The notes under the pieces are model-generated. The model was given only the letters and a program-made list of their open reading frames with translations. It made no database searches and was not told the origin of the DNA. The position numbers were made by a program, and so were the translations under genes. A stretch of 64,000 nt of DNA from Coriobacteriaceae bacterium AF08-21. Its GTDB lineage: Bacteria > Actinomycetota > Coriobacteriia > Coriobacteriales > Coriobacteriaceae. The stretch spans positions 65,709 to 129,708 of the forward strand of contig JAQCQR010000006.1 in the NCBI GenBank assembly GCA_027687465.1. The letters run 5' to 3'. This document shows positions 41,204 through 49,531 of the stretch, piece after piece; position 1 is the first letter of the stretch; every line of letters starts with the position of its first letter.

Positions 41204-43174
41204 CTAACGCAGCGATCTTAGGCCGCCGGCATCCTTGTCGAGTGCGGTAAAGCGCACGGCATCCAGGTGCTCCAAGATGCTGATCGCTCGCTTGCGCGAC
41301 ACACCCAAGGCCTCGCGCAATACACTCGTGGTGGTAGCGCCGCCGGCAGCCTCGATAGCCGCAAAAACAACCTCACGCGCATGGGCCTCGGCGGCGGCGG
41401 ACAAGGCAACGTCGTGCTCGACCTTAACGATCGAGTGGTTGAGCGAAAGCTCGCGCAGCGCACGCGTCATGGTGTCGCGATCGAGTTGCAACTGCTGTCC
41501 CAGCTCGGGCAGCGTCGGCGCGTCGAGGCCGGCCTCATCCAGCAGGGCCACAATGCGATGGCTAGCCTCGCGCACCACGCGTAACGCCGCAGCGGCGGAA
41601 TGCGAGTCGAAGACCTCGGCACCGTCGATGGCGCAGATGCCGCGCGCACAGCCCTCGAGGATGAGCGCGGAGGCGACATCTTCGCCCGCTTTCGGCCAGG
41701 CGACATGCACAACCTCGCCCGGCGTGAAACCCGTCTGCTTGGGCGCGGCCTCATGCATGGCGGCAAGCGTGTCGGCGAGCGCGGTGAGGGCGGCATCGAG
41801 CACGGCGGGGGCGGCATAGAGCTCCTCGGTCGAGTGCTCCGGATGAAGGGCGACCGCATCGCCCGACGCCACCGCGGCGAGCAGGAGCCTTACGGCCTCG
41901 GCACCGGAAAGATCGATCGCACGGGCGACATCGGCTGCCGGCACGGGCAGGCGCTGGATACCGAGCCACGCGGCGACGGTCGATGCGAGGTCGCCCGCAT
42001 CGAGAGCCGCGAGAAGCGAGCGCTCAGCATCCGTGAGCTCGCGCGAGCGGCGGCACTGCGAAAGCAGCACGCGTCCGCCGCCGATAAGCACCACCGGCGA
42101 GAACGCGAGCACGATGAGGCCGTCGCCCGAGCGCACGGGAAGACGCTCCTCCAGGCGGACCTGTACGATGCGGGTCTCGCCGGCCTCAATGGGTCCCTCG
42201 CCCTCCATGAGCATGATGCGCCCGATGACCTCGGCCGTGCCCGCCATCACGTGGACGCGCGCGCCGGACTCGAAGGGCACGGGCTTGGCGCCCTCGCGCC
42301 CCAGATAGGTGAAGCGCGCGATAAGCCTAAGCGTCGAGCCCTCGGCGCTCGGTCCGCAGACGACCTCGCCGCGGGGCAGGACATCGACCCCGTCGCCCAC
42401 GATGTTGAGGGCGACGCGCTGGCCGGGAAGCGCGCGCGGCGTGTCGCCGTGCACCTGAATCGCGCGCACGCGACAGCGCACGCCCGCCGGGCTCGAGACA
42501 AGCTCGTCGCCCACCATGATGGGGGCGTCGTGAAGCGTTCCCGTGACGACGGTGCCCGAGCCCTTGATGGAAAAGCAGCGGTCGATGGGCAGACGCGGGG
42601 CCAAGCCGGGGCGCTCGGAGCGCTCGGCGGATTCAGCCAGAAACGCGTCGATCGCGGCATCGATCGCCCCGCGCACGTCCTCGACGCCCTCGCCCGTGCG
42701 CGACGACACGGGGACCACGGGGGCATCGGAGAACACGGTGCCCGAAAGGAAATCCATCACATCGAGCTCGGCGAGCTCCGCCGTCTCGTCGTCGGCCAGG
42801 TCGCGCATGGTGAGCGCGACGACCATGCGCGTCACGCCCAACAACTCGAGAACGTGCACGTGCTCGCGCGTCTGCAGCATCACGCCCTCAACGGCAGAAA
42901 CCACCAGCACTGCCACGTCGATGCCCGTGGCGCCCTGCACCATCGCGCGCAGGTAGTGCGCATGACCGGGCACATCGACCAGGCCGACAATCTTGCCGCT
43001 CGGCAGCGCCAACTCTCCAAAACCGAGCTCCGTGGTCATACCGCGGCGCTTCTCGACCTCCAGACGGTCGGGATTTTTTCCGGTCAGCGCCTCGATGAGG
43101 GCCGACTTTCCATGGTCAACGTGTCCCGCCGTTCCAACGACAACGGGACATTCGACAAGCTCACGCGCCGTCAT
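41204..43174 (-). CDS. selB: Selenocysteine-specific elongation factor
   Basis: The 656-residue protein starts at the ATG 43172-43174, overlapping the selA TGA (ATGA). The GTPase domain has VVVGTAGHVDHGKSALIEAL, the RGMTTELGFGEL switch region and VDVPGHAHYLRAMVQGA. EF-Tu-like domains 2 and 3 follow (DRCFSIKGSGTVVTGTL). The C-terminal third is a set of winged-helix domains that bind the SECIS RNA (MTRALRELSLNHSIVKVE, EALGVSRKRAISILEHLDAV). It delivers Sec-tRNA to UGA codons, including the one in selD in this window. Confidence 0.95.
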   Translation of the reverse strand: MTARELVECPVVVGTAGHVDHGKSALIEALTGKNPDRLEVEKRRGMTTELGFGELALPSGKIVGLVDVPGHAHYLRAMVQGATGIDVAVLVVSAVEGVMLQTREHVHVLELLGVTRMVVALTMRDLADDETAELAELDVMDFLSGTVFSDAPVVPVSSRTGEGVEDVRGAIDAAIDAFLAESAERSERPGLAPRLPIDRCFSIKGSGTVVTGTLHDAPIMVGDELVSSPAGVRCRVRAIQVHGDTPRALPGQRVALNIVGDGVDVLPRGEVVCGPSAEGSTLRLIARFTYLGREGAKPVPFESGARVHVMAGTAEVIGRIMLMEGEGPIEAGETRIVQVRLEERLPVRSGDGLIVLAFSPVVLIGGGRVLLSQCRRSRELTDAERSLLAALDAGDLASTVAAWLGIQRLPVPAADVARAIDLSGAEAVRLLLAAVASGDAVALHPEHSTEELYAAPAVLDAALTALADTLAAMHEAAPKQTGFTPGEVVHVAWPKAGEDVASALILEGCARGICAIDGAEVFDSHSAAAALRVVREASHRIVALLDEAGLDAPTLPELGQQLQLDRDTMTRALRELSLNHSIVKVEHDVALSAAAEAHAREVVFAAIEAAGGATTTSVLREALGVSRKRAISILEHLDAVRFTALDKDAGGLRSLR

Positions 43175-44628
43175 CGACGCAAACCCGCCCGCACGGCATC
43201 CGTCAACGCAGACGCACACAGGTCAAGGTCGGTATCGTGCAAAAGCGTGCGGACGTCAAACAGCACCTGGTCGCGCTGCACGCGCGTCACAACCGGCGTA
43301 TCGGGTTCTTGAACCATGGCGCGCTTTAGGCCATCGGTGGACAGGCGCCCATCGGCGGGACAGACGGCAACGCAAAATGTTGGGAGCTCGACGGTCGGCA
43401 GCGAGCCGCCGCCGGGGGCAGAGGCGCCCTCGACAACCTGCAATTCCACCGCCTCCTCGCACTGAGCCTCGCGAAGTTTACGCAGCATGCGGTCGCGCAG
43501 GCGCTTGGCCTGACGCTCGAGCGGAGCCGGCGCGCCGGATAGCATGTTGAGCACCGGAATCTCCCGATGTGCCGTATCGGAACCGGCCACATACAGGCGC
43601 AGGGTGGCCTCGAGGGCCGCGAGCGTGAGCTTGCCGGGGCGAAGCGCGCGCATCAGCGGATGCGAGGCACAAGTGGCAATCGCCTGGTCGCTGCCGAGAA
43701 TAATGCCCGCCTGCGAAGCACCGAGTAGCTTGTCGCCCGAGCACGAGACAAGGTCAGCGCCGGCGCAAAGCGAGGCGGACGTGGACTTCTCCCCCGCATC
43801 GGCGAGCACCCCGTCTGCAAGCAAAGCACCCGAGCCTTGGTCCTCGTAAAGCAAAAGCCCGTGCTCATGCGCCAGCGCAGAAAGCTCCGCCACGGAAACC
43901 TCCTCGTGGAAGCCCTCGATGCGGTAGTTGGAAGGATGAACCTTCAGGATCATCGCCGTGTTGGGCGTGATGGCGCTTCGATAATCATCCAGATGCGTGC
44001 GGTTGGTCGAGCCCACCTCGACAAGCTTGGCGCCCGAGGCCGCCATGATGTCGGGAATGCGGAAGCTACCGCCCACCTCGACCAGCTCGCCGCGACTCAC
44101 GATGACCTCTTTGCCGCACGCATGCGCGGCAAGCACCAGCAGCACCGCCGCGGCGTTATTGTTGACGACCAGGGCGTCCTGCGCCCCCGTGAGCGTGCGC
44201 AGCAGACGCGCGGCATGCTCTTTGCGGCCCCCGCGAGCGCAGGTTGAGACGTCATACTCAAGCGTGCTGTAGCCACGAGCGACATCGGTCACCGCCCGCA
44301 CCGCCGCGGGCGCGAGCGGAGCGCGGCCCAGGTTGGTGTGAATCACAACGCCCGTCGCGTTAACGGCAGGGCGCAGGGTCGGCAGCGACAGGCGGTGGCA
44401 CCGCCGCTCGATAGCCAAGGCGAGCTCGCGCTTATTCCTAGCGGGGGCGCCAGAGCGAATCGCCGCGCGCTCGGCATCGAGCTCGGCGTCAATCGCCTCG
44501 CGCACCAACGTGTCGCCCGCATCGCCGGCAGCCTTCATGACCGGCCACTCGGCCAGCAGCTCGTGCACGGCGGGAATGGAGCGCAGGCGGTCGCGCACCT
44601 CGGCAGGCATGGATTCGCAGTCGCTCAT
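43171..44628 (-). CDS. selA: L-seryl-tRNA(Sec) selenium transferase
   Basis: The 485-residue PLP enzyme starts at the ATG 44626-44628 with GAAGGG upstream. Motifs include NATGVVIHTNLGRAPLAPAA, REYDVS-like RGYSTLEYDVSTCARGGR, and the PLP Lys in SGDKLLGASQAGIILG. It converts Ser-tRNA(Sec) to Sec-tRNA(Sec) using selenophosphate made by SelD. It is the first gene of the selA-selB-selC unit. Confidence 0.95.
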   Translation of the reverse strand: MSDCESMPAEVRDRLRSIPAVHELLAEWPVMKAAGDAGDTLVREAIDAELDAERAAIRSGAPARNKRELALAIERRCHRLSLPTLRPAVNATGVVIHTNLGRAPLAPAAVRAVTDVARGYSTLEYDVSTCARGGRKEHAARLLRTLTGAQDALVVNNNAAAVLLVLAAHACGKEVIVSRGELVEVGGSFRIPDIMAASGAKLVEVGSTNRTHLDDYRSAITPNTAMILKVHPSNYRIEGFHEEVSVAELSALAHEHGLLLYEDQGSGALLADGVLADAGEKSTSASLCAGADLVSCSGDKLLGASQAGIILGSDQAIATCASHPLMRALRPGKLTLAALEATLRLYVAGSDTAHREIPVLNMLSGAPAPLERQAKRLRDRMLRKLREAQCEEAVELQVVEGASAPGGGSLPTVELPTFCVAVCPADGRLSTDGLKRAMVQEPDTPVVTRVQRDQVLFDVRTLLHDTDLDLCASALTDAVRAGLRR

Positions 44629-44705
44629 GGAAAGCCCTTCGACATAATCAATAAAAAGCAGGCCCCTCTTGGTCGTCATCGGCCAAAATGTGACGACGCG
44701 AATAC

Positions 44706-44790
44706 AAAAGGGACAGGTCCATTATGGCAGCTCGCGACAAGACGGCGAAGCGCCTCGTCCAAAACCTGCCAAAATAAACCTGTCCCTTTT
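44706..44790. terminator. Bidirectional long hairpin between focA-like gene and selA
   Basis: 13-bp perfect arms (44706-44718 with 44778-44790, arm AAAAGGGACAGGT) flank a 59-base loop. The arms end in A-run and T-run, giving a terminator in both directions. It carries the GGGACAG core shared with several other intergenic hairpins in the window. Confidence 0.7.
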
Positions 44791-44813
44791 TGGTCGGTTA
44801 TGGGTTGGGTCCT

Positions 44814-45650
44814 TTAGGACTCTTTGTTGGCGTAGATAAACCAGTAGCCCAGCGCCACGATCAGGGCGCCACCTACGATATTGCCCAGCGTGGCGACCGA
44901 AAGGTTGAGCGCCAACCCGGCGGCGTTGAGGGCATCGGCGCCGGCGACATCGGCTCCATAGCCGCACGCGTGCATCACGGCACCCATGGGCAAAAAGTAC
45001 ATGTTGGCAACGCAGTGCTCAAAACCGCATGACACAAAGGCGGCGATAGGCAGCAGAATACCCACGACTTTATCGACCACGGTCTTGCCGGCGGTACCGA
45101 TCCATACAGCCAGGCACACAAAGATGTTGCACAGAATGCCGCGGAAGAAGATGGTGACGGCGTCAATCGAAACCTTACCGGCGGCGACACTCACCATGGT
45201 GTTGGCAACGGCCTCGCCGTTGAGCTTATAAATAGCTGCCATGTAAACCAAAAAGACAACGAACAGCGCGCCGGCAAAGTTGCCGATCCACACAACGACC
45301 CAAGCCTTGAGCATCTGGACGAGCGTGATCTTTTTGCTCTTGAGCGCGCAGACCATAAGCGAGTTGCCGGTAAACAGTTCCGCGCCGCAAATGAGCACGA
45401 GCACCAGTCCCAGGCAAAAGCACAGGCCGCCCACAAAGCGCTGAGCGCCCCAGCCAAGGGACGCATCGCTCAGAAAGACCGTGAAGAACAGACCGCCGAA
45501 GGCGATGAACGCGCCGGCGAACATGGCGAGCAAAAATGCCTTCGAGGCAGGCAGACTGGCCTTGGTAACGCCGGCGGCCTCGGTCTTGGTCTCGATTGCG
45601 GCAGGCGCCAGGCAGTCGGGGATGGGGTATTCTGCCTTGAAATCTGCCAT
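44814..45650 (-). CDS. Formate/nitrite transporter family channel
   Basis: The 278-residue protein starts at the ATG 45648-45650 with an AGGAAAG-type site. It has six membrane segments and the FNT signatures AGAFIAFGGLFFTVF, LICGAELFTGNS and WIGNFAGALFVVFLVY, with a CGFEHCVANMYFLP segment carrying the central His. It most likely moves formate, given the adjacent selenocysteine genes (formate dehydrogenases are classic selenoproteins). Nitrite or hydrosulfide cannot be excluded. It has its own unit, between two terminators. Confidence 0.88.
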   Translation of the reverse strand: MADFKAEYPIPDCLAPAAIETKTEAAGVTKASLPASKAFLLAMFAGAFIAFGGLFFTVFLSDASLGWGAQRFVGGLCFCLGLVLVLICGAELFTGNSLMVCALKSKKITLVQMLKAWVVVWIGNFAGALFVVFLVYMAAIYKLNGEAVANTMVSVAAGKVSIDAVTIFFRGILCNIFVCLAVWIGTAGKTVVDKVVGILLPIAAFVSCGFEHCVANMYFLPMGAVMHACGYGADVAGADALNAAGLALNLSVATLGNIVGGALIVALGYWFIYANKES

Positions 45651-45727
45651 GTCAGTCACTTCTTTCCTAATCAGCAGGGACGAGCATTGCCAATGCAAAG
45701 GCCCCGCGTCGGACGGTCAAAACAAAA

Positions 45728-45757
45728 CAGGTCAGAAGTAAACGTACCTCTGACCTG
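45728..45757 (-). terminator. Terminator of the tRNA-Pro/tRNA-Gly unit
   Basis: A 9-bp perfect stem (45728-45736 with 45749-45757, arm CAGGTCAGA), a 12-base loop and TTTTGTTTTG on the minus strand lie ten bases after tRNA-Gly. Confidence 0.85.
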
Positions 45758-45766
45758 CAAATTACT

Positions 45767-45840
45767 TGGAGCGGGCGACGGGAATCGAACCCGCGTCATC
45801 AGCTTGGAAGGCTGGGGTTCTACCATTGAACTACGCCCGC
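45767..45840 (-). tRNA. tRNA-Gly (anticodon TCC), CCA encoded
   Basis: The minus strand begins GCGGGCGTAGTTCAATGG, with anticodon loop CTTCCAA (TCC), T-arm GGTTCGATTCC, and a 7-bp acceptor followed by T and CCA. It is co-transcribed behind tRNA-Pro. Confidence 0.95.
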
Positions 45841-45846
45841 AAGATA

Positions 45847-45923
45847 TGGTCGGGACGACAGGATTTGAACCTGCGACATCCTGCTCCCAAAGCAGGCGCG
45901 CTACCAAACTGCGCCACGTCCCG
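45847..45923 (-). tRNA. tRNA-Pro (anticodon TGG), CCA encoded
   Basis: The minus strand begins CGGGACGTGGCGCAGTTTGG, with anticodon loop TTTGGGA (TGG), T-arm GGTTCAAATCC, acceptor CGGGACG/CGTCCCG, then A and CCA. It lies six bases before tRNA-Gly. Confidence 0.95.
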
Positions 45924-45974
45924 AAGGTGTTGAGCAGCTAAGGTCTAAACCTTGCGTGTCCCAAAGCGAAGGAA

Positions 45975-46003
45975 ATTATAGGGGAGACTCCCCGCCTGTG
46001 CAA
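45975..46003 (-). promoter_or_regulatory. Promoter of the tRNA-Pro/tRNA-Gly unit
   Basis: TTGCAC (45998-46003) and TATAAT (45975-45980) on the minus strand are separated by 17 bases, about 50 bases before tRNA-Pro. The discriminator region after the -10 (TTCCTTCG) is unremarkable. Confidence 0.7.
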
Positions 46004-46014
46004 GCGACGATACC

Positions 46015-47373
46015 CTAGCTCCTCGAATGTGCGACAAACCGGCTGTGGAGCAGGCCAATCACAAACGCCACCACGGCAACCGGCGCCCATGCGGCTCCAA
46101 TGTCGGCCAGCGGCAGCGCATCGAACGGCAGCCACACGCCTGCAAAGAACGCGTCGCGGATCGAGGTGATCACGCTCTGCACCGCGACAACGCCGCCGAC
46201 CCAGACCCACACCTGCGGATGCGCGTCGCAAAAACCGTGCACTAGGCCCATAAGCACCAGAACAATTGCAACAGGGTACAGGGCGTTGAGCATGGGCACC
46301 GAGAACATGAGGATCACGTCGAGACCCACGTTTGAGAGCACGCACGAAAACGCCGCGAACACAAAGGCGAGTATCGCAAAGGGACGGCGCATGGCCTCCT
46401 CGGAAGCCTCTGCTCCCCCTTCGACCACATACGTCTCGCAGAAGTAGCGCGAGCAGCAGCTGATGAGACCGATGCATACGTTCATGCAGGCGAGGAAGAA
46501 GATCGCAAAGACCACGACCGTGCCGGCAAGGCCAAAGTGCATGGAGGCCGAGCGGGCGAGGATGGCGGCTCCGTTGGTGGCATCGGGCATCACGGTGCTC
46601 AGCTGCGTGCCGGCAAGCGCCAGACCGCAGTAGATGATGGCCATGAGCACACCAGCGATCACGCCGGAGCGCGAAATCTCGAAGGCCACGCGCTTGTCGT
46701 CGGTAACGCCCAGCTCGTGGATGGTCTCGGCGATGATGATGCCAAAGGCGAGCGACGCGAGCAGGTCCATGGTCTGATAACCGGTCAAAAAGCCCTGCAC
46801 GGCGGCACCGGCATCGTAAGGAGCCTGCGGCGCGGCAGCGGAACCCAGCGGCGAGACCACGGCAGCGCCCACGACCAATACGATAAGGGCGATGAGCGCG
46901 GGGCCCGTAATGCGGCCGAGCACGCGCGTAATGACACCCGGGCGCAGCGTGAGCACAAAGGCGACGGCAAAGAAGGCGACGGCAAACACCAGGCGGGCCG
47001 TGCCGAGCGAGACACCCTCGGGCAGCAGCGGCACCAGCATCTCGAAGGCCGTGGAACTCGTACGCGGAATGGCCAGACACGGACCGATAGCCAGATACAC
47101 CGCCGCGACAAAAAACTCGCCAAACTTGGGGTGCACACGACCGGCAAGCTCGCGCGCCGTTCCGGCAAGTGCCACGGCGATAAAGCCCATGACGGGAAGG
47201 CCGATGGCGGCAATCAGAAAGCCGAGCATGGCGAGCGGCGTGGCAGAGCCCGCCTGCAGCGCCAGCAGCGGCGGAATAATGAGGTTGCCGGCGCCAAAGA
47301 GCATCGAGAACAGGGCGATGCCGACGGTGAGGACATGGTCGGAGCGCAGACCGCGCGGGGCGGATGATGCCAT
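46015..47373 (-). CDS. brnQ: Branched-chain amino acid transport protein (LIVCS family)
   Basis: The 452-residue protein starts at the ATG 47371-47373 with AGGTGG upstream. It has about twelve membrane segments. The family opening TVGIALFSMLFGAGNLIIPP (unwound Na+-site helix) and CLAIPRTSSTAFEML are diagnostic. It imports leucine, isoleucine and valine with sodium. It follows a terminator and so has its own promoter. The tRNA promoter starts just beyond its stop. Confidence 0.93.
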   Translation of the reverse strand: MASSAPRGLRSDHVLTVGIALFSMLFGAGNLIIPPLLALQAGSATPLAMLGFLIAAIGLPVMGFIAVALAGTARELAGRVHPKFGEFFVAAVYLAIGPCLAIPRTSSTAFEMLVPLLPEGVSLGTARLVFAVAFFAVAFVLTLRPGVITRVLGRITGPALIALIVLVVGAAVVSPLGSAAAPQAPYDAGAAVQGFLTGYQTMDLLASLAFGIIIAETIHELGVTDDKRVAFEISRSGVIAGVLMAIIYCGLALAGTQLSTVMPDATNGAAILARSASMHFGLAGTVVVFAIFFLACMNVCIGLISCCSRYFCETYVVEGGAEASEEAMRRPFAILAFVFAAFSCVLSNVGLDVILMFSVPMLNALYPVAIVLVLMGLVHGFCDAHPQVWVWVGGVVAVQSVITSIRDAFFAGVWLPFDALPLADIGAAWAPVAVVAFVIGLLHSRFVAHSRS

Positions 47374-47400
47374 AGGACCACCTTTCGGGTCGAAACAAAA

Positions 47401-47425
47401 CGGGACGGGCAAAAGACCCGTCCCG
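47401..47425 (-). terminator. Terminator of the selenium/double-cubane operon
   Basis: A 9-bp perfect stem (47401-47409 with 47417-47425, arm CGGGACGGG) has a 7-base loop and TTTTGTTTCG on the minus strand. It lies 15 bases after the last gene of the operon. Confidence 0.88.
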
Positions 47426-47439
47426 CAAGTATATACGCT

Positions 47440-48579
47440 TTAGCAGGCTAAATCGTGCAGAGCGTCAATCGCGGTGTCGACTTCCTCGTCCGTGTTGAAA
47501 TACCCAAACGAGAAGCGAACGACACCCTGGCGCTCGGTCCCCAGTGCGCGGTGCATGAGCGGAGCGCAGTGGGCGCCGGGGCGCGTCGCAATCCCCCACC
47601 CTTGCATGAGCGCGTCCGAGACCTCGGCCGAATCGATATCGCCCACGTTAAGCGAAACGATCGCCGAGCGCACGGGCTGGTCAAACGCACCGTAGAGCGC
47701 AATGCCGGGAATGTCGCGAACGCCGGCGAGGAAGCGCTCGGCAAGCGCACGTTCGCGTGCCGCAATCGCCTCTACCCCGCCCTGGGCCTCGATAACGTCG
47801 AGGCCGGCGGAAAGGCCGGCGATACCGTGACCGTTGAGCGTGCCCGCCTCAAGACGCGTGGGCCACTCTTGCGGCTGCAGCGCATCGAAGCTGCGCACGC
47901 CCGTGCCACCCATGGCCCAAGGAGCCACGTCAATGCCTTCCGCCACGGCTAGGCCACCGGTCCCCTGCGGGCCCATGAGCCCCTTGTGGCCGGTAAAGCA
48001 CACCACGTCGAGCCCCATGACCTGCATATCGATATGCGCCGTGCCGGCAGACTGCGAGGCATCGACGATCACAAGCGCGCCGGCCGCATGGGCCATGGCA
48101 GCCACGCGTGCAATGTCGACCGCGTTGCCGGTCACATTGGAGGCGTGTGTCACCACCACGGCACGCGTGCCCGGCGTGACCAGCTGCTCGAGCTCGTCGT
48201 AGTCGAGCACGCCGTTCGCGTCGCAGCCCGCATGCTCAACAGTCACGCCCTGCTCTGCCGCCAGGCGGTTGAGCGGACGCAGCACGGAGTTGTGTTCGAG
48301 CACCGTCGTGACCACACGATCGCCGGGGCGCACCACGCCGTTGATGGCGGTGTTGAGCGCCGCCGTGGAGTTGGGCGTAAAACAAATATGGTCCACCCGC
48401 GGGCAGCCCAGCAAGCGCGCAAGCTTGGTGCGGCAGCTGTGGATGGTGCGCGCCGCGTCGAGCGCACCCGACGTGGCGCCTCGCCCAGCATTGCCGAGCG
48501 AGCACATCGCCTGCACCACGGCATCGATGACCGCCTGAGGTCTGTGCATGGTCGTCGCCGCGTTATCCAGGTAGATCAT
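47440..48579 (-). CDS. Cysteine desulfurase / selenocysteine lyase-like aminotransferase
   Basis: The 379-residue class V PLP enzyme begins MIYLDNAATTMHRPQAV. It has the PLP Lys in CFTGHKGLMGPQGTGGLAV and the active-site Cys loop in TRPGAHCAPLMHRALG. It removes sulfur from cysteine (or selenium from selenocysteine). Its position behind selD, yedF and DUF3343 suggests delivery of S or Se to selenophosphate synthetase. The ATG overlaps the DUF3343 stop (ATGA), with GGGAGG upstream. Last gene of the operon. Confidence 0.88.
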   Translation of the reverse strand: MIYLDNAATTMHRPQAVIDAVVQAMCSLGNAGRGATSGALDAARTIHSCRTKLARLLGCPRVDHICFTPNSTAALNTAINGVVRPGDRVVTTVLEHNSVLRPLNRLAAEQGVTVEHAGCDANGVLDYDELEQLVTPGTRAVVVTHASNVTGNAVDIARVAAMAHAAGALVIVDASQSAGTAHIDMQVMGLDVVCFTGHKGLMGPQGTGGLAVAEGIDVAPWAMGGTGVRSFDALQPQEWPTRLEAGTLNGHGIAGLSAGLDVIEAQGGVEAIAARERALAERFLAGVRDIPGIALYGAFDQPVRSAIVSLNVGDIDSAEVSDALMQGWGIATRPGAHCAPLMHRALGTERQGVVRFSFGYFNTDEEVDTAIDALHDLAC

Positions 48580-48827
48580 CGCACGACCTCCCACATATCG
48601 ATCACAGTAAAGCCCTCGGTGGGAACGTCCGCCGCGGCAAGCTCGCTTCGCAGCAGTGGTTCATTTTCAGGCAGGGCTTTCCATGCCAGGCCGCAGCCGG
48701 CAGCAACCTCTCCGGGTACGGGAATCGTTCGCCCGGGAAGGCCACGCTCACGGCACAGAGACTCGCAGCCCATGGCGGCCGCCGTGGTGGGAAACGTGAT
48801 GACAAGCGCCGGGCGCTTTTCTCTCAT
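48576..48827 (-). CDS. DUF3343 small protein, putative Se/S carrier
   Basis: The 83-residue protein (MREKRPALVITFPTTAAAMG...) has Cys residues in GCESLCRERGLPG and AAGCGLAWKA, and ends DMWEVVR. DUF3343 proteins are regularly found next to YedF and SelD and are proposed sulfur/selenium carriers. It lies 18 bases after yedF and overlaps the desulfurase-like gene by four bases, so it is tightly coupled to it. Confidence 0.82.
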   Translation of the reverse strand: MREKRPALVITFPTTAAAMGCESLCRERGLPGRTIPVPGEVAAGCGLAWKALPENEPLLRSELAAADVPTEGFTVIDMWEVVR

Positions 48828-48845
48828 GGCAATCCCACCCAGGCG

Positions 48846-49472
48846 CTACGGACGCACGACGCGGCCGGCCTGCTCCATCTTTTCGACGATCACGTACATG
48901 TTCGTGACATCGCCCACGGCAAGCTGGTCCTTAATGCCAAAGTGGTCGAGGCAGGTGCCGCAGGTAAGGATCTCGACACCCTGCTCGGCCAGGCCCTTGA
49001 GGTCGTCAAGCACCGGCGACCCCTCGACGGTGAGTTTGGCGCCGCCGTTGTAGAAGAGCATCGTGGCGGGCAGCTCCTCCTGCTGCGTCACGGCAAAGAT
49101 AAAGGCCTTCATGAGCTTGTGGCCCAGCTCATCGTCGCCGCGACCCATGCAATCGGTGTAGACGGCCACGACCAGCTTGCCCTTGCCGGCGCTGGCGTCG
49201 CAGAAAGCGGCGCCGTCCTGCTCAGGATCGGCCACGGCAACGGCGCCGGCGGTCGCCACGATCACGTGCCACTCGGCATCGGCGACCTTCTCGACCGAGG
49301 CCGTGCAGCCCTTTTCCTGTGCCATCTTGGAGATGTTCTTGACGGCCGTCTCGTTGTCGACCGAGGTCACGACAACACCCTCGCCATCAAGCTGCTTCAG
49401 AGCTTTGAGCGTCTTGACGACGGGCAGCGGGCAGGCATCGCCCATGGCATTGACTTCAATTTTGGTAGACAT
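48846..49472 (-). CDS. yedF: Selenium metabolism protein YedF
   Basis: The 208-residue protein starts at the ATG 49470-49472 with AAAGGA upstream. The N-terminal TusA/SirA-like domain has the CPxP motif (MGDACPLPVVKTLKAL). The C-terminal DsrE-like half has LMKAFIFAVTQQEELPATML and EILTCGTCLDHFGI with two Cys. It is thought to handle persulfide or selenide for SelD. It lies 59 bases downstream of selD in the same transcript. Confidence 0.92.
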   Translation of the reverse strand: MSTKIEVNAMGDACPLPVVKTLKALKQLDGEGVVVTSVDNETAVKNISKMAQEKGCTASVEKVADAEWHVIVATAGAVAVADPEQDGAAFCDASAGKGKLVVAVYTDCMGRGDDELGHKLMKAFIFAVTQQEELPATMLFYNGGAKLTVEGSPVLDDLKGLAEQGVEILTCGTCLDHFGIKDQLAVGDVTNMYVIVEKMEQAGRVVRP

Positions 49473-49531
49473 AGCAAATCCTTTCAAAAGGGACCGCCCA
49501 GAACAGTAGACGGTCGCATAAACGGTTTTCC

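Noticed and set aside
45938..47428. 496-codon minus-strand frame overlapping brnQ
   Set aside because: Arg/His/Cys-rich translation typical of an out-of-frame read. The other frame gives a clear LIVCS transporter.
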